A DNA stretch of 64,000 nucleotides from Korobacter sp963703075 (GTDB lineage: Bacteria; Acidobacteriota; Terriglobia; Terriglobales; Acidobacteriaceae): assembly GCA_963703075.1 (NCBI GenBank), contig OY969786.1, forward strand, positions 2,976,001 to 3,040,000. Direction: 5' to 3'. A model generated the notes under the pieces. That model searched no databases, was not told the origin of the DNA, and worked only from the letters and a program-made list of their open reading frames with translations. How positions within the stretch are numbered: position 1 is the first letter of the stretch; each line of letters starts with the position of its first letter. This document shows positions 53,273-62,395 of the stretch, one piece after another. The position numbers and the translations under genes were made by a program.

Positions 53273-56128
53273 TTAGGGGTTCACGATCAAGGTGAGAGTC
53301 GTGCTGTGGTTCAGGGTTGTGGAACCCGAACTGAAGCCCGCTGTCACGGTGATCGGGTAAGTACCGCTCGGTGTGCCTCCACCGCCGCCGCCACCACCGC
53401 CGTTGCCTCCTCCATTACTCCCACCGCCGCAAGCGGAGGCAATGACAATCACAGAGACCAATCCCAGGGCGAGAAGCGCGGCAAGCAAGCGCTTCCGTGA
53501 ACGCACGCGCGTGCTCGCGCAGCCGAGCAACACGAGGCTCGACAGTCCAGACGATGCCATCCACAAGGGAACATGGCTAGTGGATGGCGGCGATCCAGCG
53601 GGGCTAGTGAGGCGCGCCGTATTTCCCGCGGTTGAGATGGTGACGACGATGGGACTAGGAGTCGTGCTGTCCAGGGTGAGGCTGTTGGGGGCAACGCTGC
53701 AGGTGGCTCCGGAGGGAATCCCGGCACATGTCAGGTTTACCGTTTGCTGAAATCCACCGATCGCAGCGAGCGACAACGAATAATTTGCCGCCTGGCCGGC
53801 GTGCACCGTTGCGCTGGACGAACCGGACGCGACCGACAATGAAAAGTCCTGGGCAGCACCGCTGAGGGGCACGGTCTGTGGAACAGCAGCCTGGGTCGAG
53901 GTGGCAATCATCAATGTCCCGGATCGAGGACCGCCCGCCGTCGGATTGAATCCCAGCGTGATGGAACAACTGGCGCCGGAGGCAAGGCTGGTTCCGCATG
54001 CGCTGTGAACCGTGAAATCGGAGATAGAAGCCGTGACGCTGGCAATCGGCGCCGCGGTCGTGCCGCTGTTGGTAATGGTCAAAGTCTGCGGAGCGCTTGG
54101 AGAACCCACGCACTCGGCCGGGAAGTTGATGCTGGGCGCGGAAAGGACGAAATCCGTGGTGCCCAGCAACTGGATGCTCTGCTGCGGGTCAGCGGCGTTG
54201 TCCGCAATGGAGAGGAGTGCGCCCGCCGTTCCGTACGCGGTAGGCGTGAAGGTCACATTGATGGTACAAACTGCGTTTGGAGCCATGGACGCGGGACAGT
54301 TGTTCGTCTCGAAAAATCCAGCTGTACTCTTCGCCGGTGCTTCTGGCGCGACGCTGATCGCGGAAATCACGAGCGGCAGGCTCCCCGGATTGGTGAGTGT
54401 GATGCTGAGAGGATTGCTGGCCAGCCCATAGGCCTGGGTTCCGAAGTTCAACGAATCGGAGGAAAGCTGCGCGATGCCGCCTTGCACAACCTGCTCGACG
54501 CCGGATGCGCTGGGGGCAAAGTTTGCGTCTCCGTAATAAGCAGCTGTGATGTTGTGCCGGGCGACGGGAAGGGTCGAAGTGGTCAGAGTCGCAACGCCAT
54601 CGCTACCCACAGGTGCGTACTGGAGAAAGGATCCATCGCTGCCGAATCCGATGGTTCCGCTGGGAATGCCCGCGGATTGCGGTGCAATCGTCGCTACGAA
54701 GGTGACCGATTGGCCGAACGTTGAGGGGTCCTGCGAAGAGACCAGGGTCGCGGTGGTTGCTCCCGTACCTGTCCTCAAACTGTTGTTCATGATCACGCCG
54801 ATGGAACCGGTGGTGCAATTCGTGACGCTCGTGTCGCAGCGGTTGGCAACCAGGAGATCTGGTTTCGCGTCACCATTGAGATCAGCCGCGATCACCACGT
54901 CGGGGCCGTAACCGCCGATATTGAAAAAGATGGGGGTGCGGAAGGTTCCACCACCGTTCCCTAACAGCACACTGAGAAAACTGTTGGAAACGCCAAAAAG
55001 ACAGTCATTGCTGTTGACCTGGCAAGGGATTCCGACGATAAGGTCGGGTTGGCCATCGCCGTCGACATCGGCCACCTCCAGCGCTCCTCCGCCGAGCCCG
55101 CCCACCCCATAGGTCACCGCGGATTGAAAGGTTCCATCACCGTTGTTTAACAGGACGCCGGCTACCATCTGGCTGCAGTCGGCGTATTTCAGGGTGCACA
55201 CGTTGAGAACCAGCAAGTCGGGCTTGCCGTCCCCGTTCACATCCTTCACAGCAAGGGCCCCTGCACTGGCTCCGCCCGAAGAATAGCTGACGGCATTTTG
55301 GAAACTTCCGTCGCCATTGCCGAGCAGTAATCCGACGCCGCCGCTTGAACAGGTGTCTCCCATTCCGCAGTTCGAGACGACTAGATCAGGTTTGCCGTCC
55401 CCATTGACGTCTGCTACGACGAGGGCTGCGGGACCGCTTCCACCGGTGCCGTAATTCACCGGGCCCTGAAAGGTCCCATCGCCATTTCCGAGCAAGACAC
55501 TCACAAAGCTGGACGGATTGCCGCTCGGCAAATTCATACAGCCGCTCACGCAATAGTTGAGAACGATGAGATCCGGCTTGCCGTCGGCATTCACGTCGAC
55601 CAGAGCTAGAGCGGAGGCTTGATTGCCTCCAGAGGGGTAAAGCACCGCAGGTTGAAATGTTCCGTCGCCGTTCCCAAGTAGCGCGCTGACCATGCCCGGG
55701 CCGGAGCAGTCGCTCGTGGCACAGGTGTCAGCCACAAGCAGGTCGAGCTTGCCGTCGCCATTCACGTCCGCCACAGCGAGAGATGCCGACGTAAAGGCTC
55801 CTGTGTCATAGGTCGTTTCGGGACCAAAAGTCCCGTCGCCATTCCCAAGACGGACGGCAACGACGGCTCCGCTACAACCTCCGTTCGCGGTGCAGCCATC
55901 CAGAATCATCATGTCGGGTTTACTGTCGCCATTTACGTCGACGACCACCAACGAATCTGGCCAGGATCCTCCGGAGCTATACGAAACCGCATTTCCGAGG
56001 CTGAATCCGCCTACGGTAATCGGCTGGTCCGCATAGCTGGCCCGATGAGAGAAGCGTGGCGTTTGCGCTGCAGTCAAAACACTAAACAAGATGAAGTAAA
56101 CAAAAACTAGGAGACGGTGGCGTGTCAT
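53273..56128 (-). CDS. Large secreted FG-GAP/VCBS repeat protein with Ig and anchor-D-type domains
   Basis: The ATG at 56128 opens a signal peptide (HRLLVFVYFILFSVLTAAQ). The 951-residue product has about seven FG-GAP/VCBS repeats, each with the calcium-loop pattern DVNGDGKPDLLVxN and LLGNGDGTFQ. An Ig-like domain follows (PSTFGQSVTFVATIAPQSAG), then two choice-of-anchor-D type domains (DSLNFGTQAYGLASNPLSIT and FPAECVGSPSAPQTLTITNS) and a further sandwich. Two hydrophobic segments come near the end (SLVLLGCASTRV and RLLAALLALGLVSVIVIASA), followed by a Gly-rich tail and a last strand pair ending TLIVNP. It is a surface-associated, probably calcium-binding protein; ligand unknown. The repeats are plentiful enough to confuse short-read assembly. 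Confidence 0.85.
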   Translation of the reverse strand: MTRHRLLVFVYFILFSVLTAAQTPRFSHRASYADQPITVGGFSLGNAVSYSSGGSWPDSLVVVDVNGDSKPDMMILDGCTANGGCSGAVVAVRLGNGDGTFGPETTYDTGAFTSASLAVADVNGDGKLDLLVADTCATSDCSGPGMVSALLGNGDGTFQPAVLYPSGGNQASALALVDVNADGKPDLIVLNYCVSGCMNLPSGNPSSFVSVLLGNGDGTFQGPVNYGTGGSGPAALVVADVNGDGKPDLVVSNCGMGDTCSSGGVGLLLGNGDGSFQNAVSYSSGGASAGALAVKDVNGDGKPDLLVLNVCTLKYADCSQMVAGVLLNNGDGTFQSAVTYGVGGLGGGALEVADVDGDGQPDLIVGIPCQVNSNDCLFGVSNSFLSVLLGNGGGTFRTPIFFNIGGYGPDVVIAADLNGDAKPDLLVANRCDTSVTNCTTGSIGVIMNNSLRTGTGATTATLVSSQDPSTFGQSVTFVATIAPQSAGIPSGTIGFGSDGSFLQYAPVGSDGVATLTTSTLPVARHNITAAYYGDANFAPSASGVEQVVQGGIAQLSSDSLNFGTQAYGLASNPLSITLTNPGSLPLVISAISVAPEAPAKSTAGFFETNNCPASMAPNAVCTINVTFTPTAYGTAGALLSIADNAADPQQSIQLLGTTDFVLSAPSINFPAECVGSPSAPQTLTITNSGTTAAPIASVTASISDFTVHSACGTSLASGASCSITLGFNPTAGGPRSGTLMIATSTQAAVPQTVPLSGAAQDFSLSVASGSSSATVHAGQAANYSLSLAAIGGFQQTVNLTCAGIPSGATCSVAPNSLTLDSTTPSPIVVTISTAGNTARLTSPAGSPPSTSHVPLWMASSGLSSLVLLGCASTRVRSRKRLLAALLALGLVSVIVIASACGGGSNGGGNGGGGGGGGGTPSGTYPITVTAGFSSGSTTLNHSTTLTLIVNP

Positions 56129-56415
56129 ACAGCCTCGCGGATGGTTAGGCTTAAAGGAGCGGTCGAACAACATGCACACCGCCCCAGAAAAACCGAATAT
56201 AGGCAGGATCTTCAGAGTAGAACAATCACCCATGCAGGGTTTTCCGCGTAGCTTTCCTGATCAGGGACGACCCGAAGTTGACTGGTTCCGTCCATTGGGT
56301 CATCCAGAGTTGCGTAGGCGCACGAGCTTCGCTATGGTTGAGCATCTGTGGCATTGCGGTCCGCGGCTGCATCCTGGGCGGACGTCATCCTAACTTCCTG
56401 AAAGGAAGCTGAACT

Positions 56416-57909
56416 TTGTCGGAGACCACTTCTTTCCCCGACCGTCGCAGTGAAATCCTGCGCCGTCAGATGGCGCAGTTCTTTGAGGCCACAACCGACG
56501 CCGTCGTTTTTCTGGACCGCAGTTACTGCTTCACTTTCCTCAACCGCCGCGCGCAGCAGTTGCTGGCTCCAGTCGGCGACGTACTCGGCACCAACCTCTT
56601 CGAAAGCTTTCCCGGAACGGTGTACGAGAACTCACCCTACGTGGCGAACTACCGCCGGAGCATGGACCACGGCGAAGTGGGGGAGTTCGAAGCGTTTTAC
56701 GGGGATCCGCTGAATATCTGGCTGCGCGTGCAGAGCTATCCGTCGGACGACGGCATCATGATTTTCTTCCGCGACGTGACGCAGGAAAAATCCGCGCAAG
56801 AGGCGCTGCGACGCAAGAATGACGAGGCGGAACGGCAACATGCGGAAATCGAGACCGTGTACCGCACCGCTCCGATCGGGCTCGCCCTGTTCGATACCAA
56901 GGATTATCGCTACTTGCGCCTCAATGAACGGCAGGCGGCATTTTTCGGGCTGCGGCCCGACGAGATCGTGGGACGCACGCTCACGGAAATGGCGCCCATC
57001 GAAGGCCTGAAGGAACTATTCGACCAGGTCGCGCGCGGGGAACCGGTGGTGAACTTTCCGCTCGAGGGCACCCTGGTTACGGATCCGGACAATCATCGTT
57101 ATTGGACGGTGAGCTATTTCCCCGTCTATGCGGCAGACGGCACAATTCAAGCCATCACCGCCGCTTCCCTTGAGATCACCCAACAGAAAAAAGCAGAACA
57201 GGCGTTGATCCAGAGCGAGAAACTGGCGGTCGTGGGTCGCCTGGCGAGTTCAATCGCACACGAGATCAATAACCCGCTGGAAGCGGTAACGAACCTGCTT
57301 TTCCTGGCGAGGAACAGCGACGATCTGCGTACCGTCCAAGGCTACCTGGAAACCGCGGAAGTGGAATTACGCAGGATCGCGGCAATCACCAGCCAGACAT
57401 TGCGCTTCCACAAACAATCGACGAATCCGCAGGCGATCACGCCCGAACAACTGGTGGAGACGGTTCTTTCGATTTACCAGGGGAGAATCGCGAACTCGGG
57501 TGTGAAAGTCGTTCAAAGAATGAGAGCGCGTACCGCGGTGCGATGTTTCGAAGGCGAGATCCGGCAAGTTCTCAGCAACCTCATCAGCAATGCGCTCGAT
57601 GCCATGCGTTCGGGGGGCGGCCGTCTCGTGCTGCGCACGCGGCTGGCGACGAGTTGGAAGAATGGGGAAAAAGGTGTGATCATTACCGTCGCCGACACGG
57701 GAACGGGCATGAGCGCCGCGACAAGAGCGAAGCTCTTTTATCCGTTCTTCACGACCAAGGGCCACACCGGCACCGGGCTCGGGCTATGGGTCAGCAAGGA
57801 GATCATGGACCGGCATCGCGGGCTGCTGCGGGTGCGAAGCAGCCAAGCCGAAAAACATCACGGGACCGTATTCAGCCTCTTCCTTCCATTTGACGCAGTC
57901 GTGCGCTAA
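56416..57909 (+). CDS. PAS-domain sensor histidine kinase
   Basis: A TTG at 56416 with GGAAG 7 bases upstream is the preferred start; the next ATG in frame is at 56470. The 497-residue product has no membrane helix. Two PAS domains (FEATTDAVVFLDRSYCF, PIGLALFDTKDYRYLRLNE) precede a HisKA with AVVGRLASSIAHEINNPLEA, then an ATPase domain with NALDAMRSGGGR, DTGTGM, FFTTK and GTGLGLWVSKEI. The HisKA-ATPase half strongly resembles that of the 989-residue kinase at 26577-29546. No receiver domain. The 287 bases upstream hold no recognised gene. Confidence 0.92.
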   Translation: MSETTSFPDRRSEILRRQMAQFFEATTDAVVFLDRSYCFTFLNRRAQQLLAPVGDVLGTNLFESFPGTVYENSPYVANYRRSMDHGEVGEFEAFYGDPLNIWLRVQSYPSDDGIMIFFRDVTQEKSAQEALRRKNDEAERQHAEIETVYRTAPIGLALFDTKDYRYLRLNERQAAFFGLRPDEIVGRTLTEMAPIEGLKELFDQVARGEPVVNFPLEGTLVTDPDNHRYWTVSYFPVYAADGTIQAITAASLEITQQKKAEQALIQSEKLAVVGRLASSIAHEINNPLEAVTNLLFLARNSDDLRTVQGYLETAEVELRRIAAITSQTLRFHKQSTNPQAITPEQLVETVLSIYQGRIANSGVKVVQRMRARTAVRCFEGEIRQVLSNLISNALDAMRSGGGRLVLRTRLATSWKNGEKGVIITVADTGTGMSAATRAKLFYPFFTTKGHTGTGLGLWVSKEIMDRHRGLLRVRSSQAEKHHGTVFSLFLPFDAVVR

Positions 57910-57959
57910 CTCAGAGATTTGCCGAGCTCGTGGGGTGCGCACGGAAAGGCGCTTTACAT

Positions 57960-58487
57960 ATGAAGAAAGTTTTCCTCTTCGCGTTTCTTGCGATGCAAGT
58001 GTTCGCACAACAGCCACCCGCTCCCGCTACGCTGAGGAGCATTCTTCTTCAGGAACTACGCGAGACCCATAACCAGAAGAACTGGTTCGTCTCCGCCCAG
58101 GAGGCGGTCGCGGGGCTGACCCCCGAGCAGGCAAGTTGGACGGACGGCAAAGGAAACCACTCCGTCGGGCAGCTCGTGGAGCACCTCATCTACTGGAATT
58201 CGCGCAACCTCGCCGACTTGAAAGGCGAAGCGAAGACAAAGTACAACGGCAACAACGACGAGACCTTTACCAAATATGACGCGAAGGGTTGGAACGATGC
58301 CGTTCAACGTCTCGACGCAGTCATGACGGAGTGGGAAAAATTAGTCGAGGGAGCCAGCGACGCGAAGTTGGCAGAATGGGCACCAAGAATCGCGAATGTG
58401 TGCGAGCACAACGCCTATCACATCGGCGAAATGGTGGTTGTGCGCAAGGAACAAGGAGCCTGGAATCCGGAGAGTGGCGTGAAGTAA
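57960..58487 (+). CDS. Exported DinB-like four-helix-bundle protein
   Basis: The 175-residue product (ATG at 57960) starts with a signal peptide (KKVFLFAFLAMQVFAQ). It then has a DinB/YfiT-type bundle: LLQELRETHNQKNWFVSAQE, GLTPEQASWTDGKG, SVGQLVEHLIYWNSRNL and VCEHNAYHIGEMVVVRKEQG. The His residues in VEHLIYW and CEHNAYHIGE sit where this superfamily binds metal. Typical members are cytoplasmic thiol-transfer enzymes, so the signal peptide is unusual. It may act in a secreted or periplasmic redox reaction; the substrate is unknown. The NUDIX gene follows after 9 bases in the same direction. Confidence 0.85.
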   Translation: MKKVFLFAFLAMQVFAQQPPAPATLRSILLQELRETHNQKNWFVSAQEAVAGLTPEQASWTDGKGNHSVGQLVEHLIYWNSRNLADLKGEAKTKYNGNNDETFTKYDAKGWNDAVQRLDAVMTEWEKLVEGASDAKLAEWAPRIANVCEHNAYHIGEMVVVRKEQGAWNPESGVK

Positions 58488-58496
58488 GCTGGAGCT

Positions 58497-58940
58497 ATGT
58501 CACGCGAATATCCGGAGCGGCCGCTGCTGGGCGTAGGCGGCGTTGTGATCCACCAAGGGCGCGTGCTGCTGGTGCGGCGGGCGAGTGAACCGCTCAAGGG
58601 CGAATGGTCCATCCCCGGCGGCCTGGTGGAACTTGGCGAGAAATTGCTCGATGCCGTGCGGCGGGAGGTCCTGGAAGAGACCGGACTGGTGGTGGAACCC
58701 GGCGAAACGCTGGGGTTGTTCGACAGCATTTGGAAAGATGCCGAGGGTCGCTGCCAGTACCATTACGTGCTGGTGGATTATTTATGCCGTGTTCGTCGCG
58801 GCACCCTGCAGGCTGCGACCGACGTAAGCGAAGCGCAGTGGGTGTCAGTTGCAGAGATTGAGCAGTTTGGATTGCGGGCCGCCACGTTAGGCGTGATCCG
58901 CAAGGGATTCGAAAGAGCGCAACTCGCCAGCGGTGCTTAG
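58497..58940 (+). CDS. NUDIX hydrolase
   Basis: The 147-residue product (ATG at 58497, GGAG just upstream) has a canonical Nudix box, GLVELGEKLLDAVRREVLEE followed by TGL, within GEWSIPGGLVELG. The start (PERPLLGVGGVVIHQGRVLL) and C-terminus fit the family. Nudix enzymes hydrolyse nucleoside diphosphates linked to another group; ADP-ribose pyrophosphatase-like activity is likely but unproven. It overlaps the convergent lgt gene by 4 bases at the stop. It may be co-transcribed with the DinB-like gene upstream. Confidence 0.9.
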   Translation: MSREYPERPLLGVGGVVIHQGRVLLVRRASEPLKGEWSIPGGLVELGEKLLDAVRREVLEETGLVVEPGETLGLFDSIWKDAEGRCQYHYVLVDYLCRVRRGTLQAATDVSEAQWVSVAEIEQFGLRAATLGVIRKGFERAQLASGA

Positions 58941-59743
58941 CGCGCTGGCGCGAGTTGCGCCTGGCGACGCAGGGGAACGCGGCGCACCCAGATAATCGTC
59001 CCGGCAATGACCATGGCGAGAGCGATGCCCTGGGTTTCGGTCATCCATGTGCCGAAAAGCTGGCCCCGTCCCGGATCACCCCGCAGGAATTCCAGGAAGA
59101 AACGGGCGACGCCATAGATAAACATGTACGCCCCGACCACTTGGCCCTCGAATTTCTTGTGCTTCAGCATCCAGTAGAGAACAGCAAAGTTCAGCAACTC
59201 GACGATCATCTCGTAGAGCTGCGTGGGATGGACATGCACGCCAAGGGGCACCCCGCCAATCTCGTTGGCCAGCGGATTATGAAAGACCACAGCCCACGGC
59301 AGGTTCGTCTCTCGCCCGAAGCAGCAACCGGCGGAGAAACAGCCGAGGCGCCCGAAGGCATGGCCCAAGGCAAGTCCAGGCGCAAAGACATCCGCCGTGC
59401 GCAAGCCCGGCATGTGGTTCCGACGCATGTACCAGGCGCCGCAGATCACTGCCAGGACGACCCCGCCGGAAAAGACGCCGCCCGCCTGTAAGGTCGAGAG
59501 CGAAACGATCTCGCTGGGATGGGCGATAAAGCGGTCCCATTCGGTGATGAACATCAACAACTTTGCGCCGACAATGCCGGCAAAGACGAAGATGATCGCC
59601 AGGTTCCAGACCTTCTCAGGATCCATCCCCTGTTGCTTGGCAAGGTGCTGGATCAGCAGGATCGCGACGACCACGCCAAAAGAGACGAGAAAGCCGTAAG
59701 TCGGCAGCGCGAAATGCCCGATGTGGAAGAGTTGCGGGTACAC
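58937..59743 (-). CDS. lgt: Prolipoprotein diacylglyceryl transferase
   Basis: The 268-residue protein from a GTG start has seven or so membrane helices and the Lgt landmarks: ALPTYGFLVSFGVVVAILL, LQAGGVFSGGVVLA, GRLGCFSAGCCFGRETNLPW (signature region around the conserved Gly-Arg-x-Gly), GVHVHPTQLYEMIVEL and FFLEFLRGDPGRG. It transfers a diacylglyceryl group from phosphatidylglycerol to the lipobox Cys of prolipoproteins, the first step of lipoprotein maturation. This includes lipoproteins like those at 34140 and 46234. It is a single gene with convergent overlap to NUDIX. Confidence 0.95.
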   Translation of the reverse strand: MYPQLFHIGHFALPTYGFLVSFGVVVAILLIQHLAKQQGMDPEKVWNLAIIFVFAGIVGAKLLMFITEWDRFIAHPSEIVSLSTLQAGGVFSGGVVLAVICGAWYMRRNHMPGLRTADVFAPGLALGHAFGRLGCFSAGCCFGRETNLPWAVVFHNPLANEIGGVPLGVHVHPTQLYEMIVELLNFAVLYWMLKHKKFEGQVVGAYMFIYGVARFFLEFLRGDPGRGQLFGTWMTETQGIALAMVIAGTIIWVRRVPLRRQAQLAPAR

Positions 59744-60117
59744 AGCGGTATTTTAGACGTTCGCGGGAGGAGAATTGGTGCAGAAACCGCGCGGAGTGCG
59801 AGAAACGTTAGAGAGATGGAATAAGTGGGCAGAAACACTAATGCCGACCCGCGTAGCCGTGCGTGATGGGCCGTCAATGAACCCGTTCACCACGGTGGGC
59901 GCCCTCCGAGATCCTTTAGGCTTCTCCGCGTGGCGGAGCATAGCACACCAGATCTATGTCGAGGCGGGCTCCCTGTTCATTGAATTATCGGTTCAAAAAA
60001 CGGTTGCCATCCGTCACCAACCTTGCAGGCCGGCTTCAGTGAGATTTGATGCTACGCAAAGCATTCTCGATGCGCAAGCCACACCCCGAAAAATGATGGT
60101 ATTCCGCTTGCTCCGTG
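59744..60117. other. Intergenic stretch with no recognised gene
   Basis: The 374-base region between two minus-strand genes shows a plus-strand open frame that runs antisense into the DUF1906 gene and is rejected. A TAAAAT element on the minus strand at 59755-59750 is a possible lgt -10 box with no clear -35. Nothing else is supported. Confidence 0.35.
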
Positions 60118-60960
60118 TCAGCGACCTCCCGACGGATCGGCGCTGGTCGCGGTATTTACGTCAACATGAGTTGTTGCTTCCATCGGAAGACCCGGCGGAT
60201 AGCAATTGCCATCGTGGTTGTAATTCTTCGGGCATCCCTTCGCTTCGGTCCTTCGCGGCGACTGCGCGAATTGCCAGATCTGCGCGTAGGAAACGCCGCT
60301 TCTCGCCGGTGATGGAGGATGCTTCGGAAAAACGCAGCCCGGGGAGGGGGTACAGGCATCGTTGTAGGCCCAGATCGCGATGTCTCGCCCTTCCGCGTGG
60401 TCGTGAATGTCCTTTGCAGTGATGATCATCTGTCCCAAGCCTTCCTTGAAAGGCACGGCCGAGCAATAAACCCCCGCCCGAAAACCCGCAGCCTTCACGG
60501 CGTCGATCCAGGCATGCAGGTAAGCAACCTGCTCAGGCAGCATGCGACCGCCTTCTTCCTGGTCGATGAAGATCAGAGTCTGGGCGCGAAAGCCTTCGGC
60601 ATTGGCGCGGGCCGCCGCATCCTTGCCATCACGCTGGCCGATCTCGACGGCATTCTTGCCCTTCAGTTCTTGGTATAGCCGTCCGTTGTAAAGCACCGCA
60701 AATCCGAAGTCCGCAGCCCTCACGATCGCCCGCTTCCCTGCCCATGAATTGCTCTTCGCGCCCGGCGGATTATTCAACCAGTATCCGGTCCAGGTAAATG
60801 TCTTGCGCAGGGCGGGTAATAAATCATCGCCCGGATAATCGTTGCGATCGAATCCCAGTGAATACGGAACTGTCGGTTGGGCAGCGGCTAATCGACTGAA
60901 ACCGCATAAGATGGTGAGGAACAGGCAGCAAACCGTTAAAATCGAAGTGGATCTAGGCAT
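60118..60960 (-). CDS. DUF1906 glycoside hydrolase-like secreted protein
   Basis: The ATG at 60960 gives 280 residues with a signal peptide (ILTVCCLFLTILCGFSRLAA). The mature part begins PYSLGFDRNDYPGDDLLPAL and contains FTWTGYWLNNPPG, AQTLIFIDQEEGGRMLPEQV and GFRAGVYCSAVPFKEGLG. This fits the DUF1906/Rv2525c-like glycoside-hydrolase-like TIM barrel, related to GH25 lysozymes. The acidic residues D and E in LIFIDQEEGG sit where GH25-type enzymes carry catalytic acids. It may act on peptidoglycan or another cell-surface glycan, but activity is not shown. The longer frame from 61005 has no better start. Confidence 0.75.
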   Translation of the reverse strand: MPRSTSILTVCCLFLTILCGFSRLAAAQPTVPYSLGFDRNDYPGDDLLPALRKTFTWTGYWLNNPPGAKSNSWAGKRAIVRAADFGFAVLYNGRLYQELKGKNAVEIGQRDGKDAAARANAEGFRAQTLIFIDQEEGGRMLPEQVAYLHAWIDAVKAAGFRAGVYCSAVPFKEGLGQMIITAKDIHDHAEGRDIAIWAYNDACTPSPGCVFPKHPPSPARSGVSYAQIWQFAQSPRRTEAKGCPKNYNHDGNCYPPGLPMEATTHVDVNTATSADPSGGR

Positions 60961-61233
60961 GATGAGCAGGGCCGTCCCGGGCAAGAGCGTTGCGAAGCGG
61001 CGCATCTTCCGTCATAATAACGGTTTGCCCCCGGTTGCGTCTGGCTGGCTCTAGATTCAGGCCGACACTCGCCAGCGGTGAAGCATATTCCATCCAGCGT
61101 AATCCCACGCCAGCGATGGTTCTAAGAATCCCCTGCACAAGGGAAGGCCTAGAACGTGGGTGTGTGCCCCCGTTGGGACCAGTTGTGCAACCTGCAGATC
61201 TCAAATCGGCGGGAGACCAAAGGAGAAGGTTCA

Positions 61234-61491
61234 GTGTTAATGATTCGTCTATCGCGCCGTGGCGCGCCCAAGAAACCAACCTATCGCATTGTTGTGATTG
61301 AGAACGACCGCGCCCGTGATGGCCGTTCCGTGGAAGTTGTCGGGACTTACAATCCCCGCACCAACCCGGCTTCGATTGAATTGAAACGTGACCGGGTGGA
61401 CTACTGGGTGAGCAAGGGTGCCCAGATGAGCGATCGGGTGAAGAAGCTTTGGGACAAGGCTCCCGCGGCTGCACCGGCAAGCGTTGCGTAA
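61234..61491 (+). CDS. rpsP: 30S ribosomal protein S16
   Basis: The 85-residue product is S16: MIRLSRRGAPKKPTYRIVVI, RDGRSVEVVGTYNPRTNP and SDRVKKLWDKAP. The GTG at 61234 is preceded by AAGGAG with good spacing; an ATG two codons in (61240) is an alternative. S16 is an early 30S assembly protein. It opens the rpsP-khpA-rimM-trmD-rplS-rnhB cluster, whose order is conserved in many bacteria. Confidence 0.96.
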   Translation: MLMIRLSRRGAPKKPTYRIVVIENDRARDGRSVEVVGTYNPRTNPASIELKRDRVDYWVSKGAQMSDRVKKLWDKAPAAAPASVA

Positions 61492-61514
61492 ATAACTTCG
61501 AGCGAGGGCTATCC

Positions 61515-61769
61515 GTGAACACCGCAGCCAAAGGCGATCCGCGCGTTCTGATTCAGGCGCTGGCAAAAGCGCTGGTGGAATCTCCGGACGAGGTCATTGT
61601 CGACGTGGAACAGGACGGCGACACGACGTTCGTGAATCTCGAAGTCGCGGAGAGCGACATGGGACGCATCATCGGGCGCCAGGGGCGCACCGCCAAGTCG
61701 TTACGAGCGATTTTGAATGCCGCCGGCGTGCGACACAAGGTTCGTTACGAACTCGATATCCTCGACTAG
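61515..61769 (+). CDS. khpA: KH-domain RNA-binding protein
   Basis: A GTG at 61515 gives an 84-residue product with a single KH domain (MGRIIGRQGRTAKSLRAILN holds the G-x-x-G loop), preceded by LIQALAKALVESPDEVIVDV. KhpA binds RNA with partner KhpB and affects cell division or translation in other bacteria. It stands in its usual place between rpsP and rimM. Confidence 0.92.
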   Translation: MNTAAKGDPRVLIQALAKALVESPDEVIVDVEQDGDTTFVNLEVAESDMGRIIGRQGRTAKSLRAILNAAGVRHKVRYELDILD

Positions 61770-61782
61770 CGCGAGGAGCCCC

Positions 61783-62395
61783 GTGAGCGAAGAGTTCATC
61801 ACCATTGCCCGCGTGCAGAAGACGCAGGGCCGGATTGGCGAGGTCTTCGCGGAGTTGTTCACCGACTTCCCCGAGCTGTTCGAACAACGCCACCGGCTGT
61901 TTGTACTGTCGGAACGAGGCGAGCGGCGCGCGTTCGAGCTGGAAGATCACTGGTTCCACAAAGGCGGGGTGGTTTTAAAGTTTCAGGGAATCGAATCCAT
62001 CAACGACGCGGAAACATTGCTGCGCGGCGAGGTACAGATTTCCAAGCACGGACCGGGCCCAGTTGGAAGAAGGCGCGACTTATGTCAGCGACCTGCTGGG
62101 CTGTGAGCTCTTTGAGATGAGTGGTACGGAAGCACGCCGGGTGGGCGCCGTCACCGACGTCGACTTCACGGCCGGAGAAGCGCCTCTGCTGGTGGTAAAG
62201 GGCGATCGCGAATACCTGGTGCCGTACGTCGAAAGCTTTTTGAAATCGGCGGACTTCGCGGCCAAGCGGATTGAGATGGTATTGCCGGAAGGCATGCTCG
62301 AACTCGACGCCCCGTTGTCAAAAGCGGAACGTGAGCGGCAGAAGGCGGAAGCCGACGAAGCGCGCGGCGCGGGCGAAGAAAAGCGGCGGCGATGA
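61783..62395 (+). CDS. rimM: Ribosome maturation factor RimM, frameshifted in this sequence
   Basis: A GTG at 61783 after GAGGAG starts the N-terminal RimM domain (EFITIARVQKTQGRIGEVFA, HWFHKGGVVLKFQGIESIND). The frame is lost near 62047-62066 and would end at 62106. The PRC-barrel half (YVSDLLGCELFEM, APLLVVKGDREYLVPYVES, IEMVLPEGMLELD) continues one frame over. The span is 613 bases, one more than a multiple of three, so a single inserted base explains it. After skipping one base the junction reads ISKTDRAQLEEGATYVSD, which fits the family. RimM helps 30S maturation by binding S19. The stop overlaps the trmD start (ATGA). Confidence 0.9.

Noticed and set aside
59775..60422. A 215-residue plus-strand open frame before and over the DUF1906 gene
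   Set aside because: It is Arg/Ser-rich, has no domain, and half of it is antisense to a gene with a signal peptide and family motifs.
62040..62070. Programmed frameshifting in rimM
   Set aside because: No slippery heptamer or downstream pseudoknot is evident, and RimM is not known to need frameshifting.
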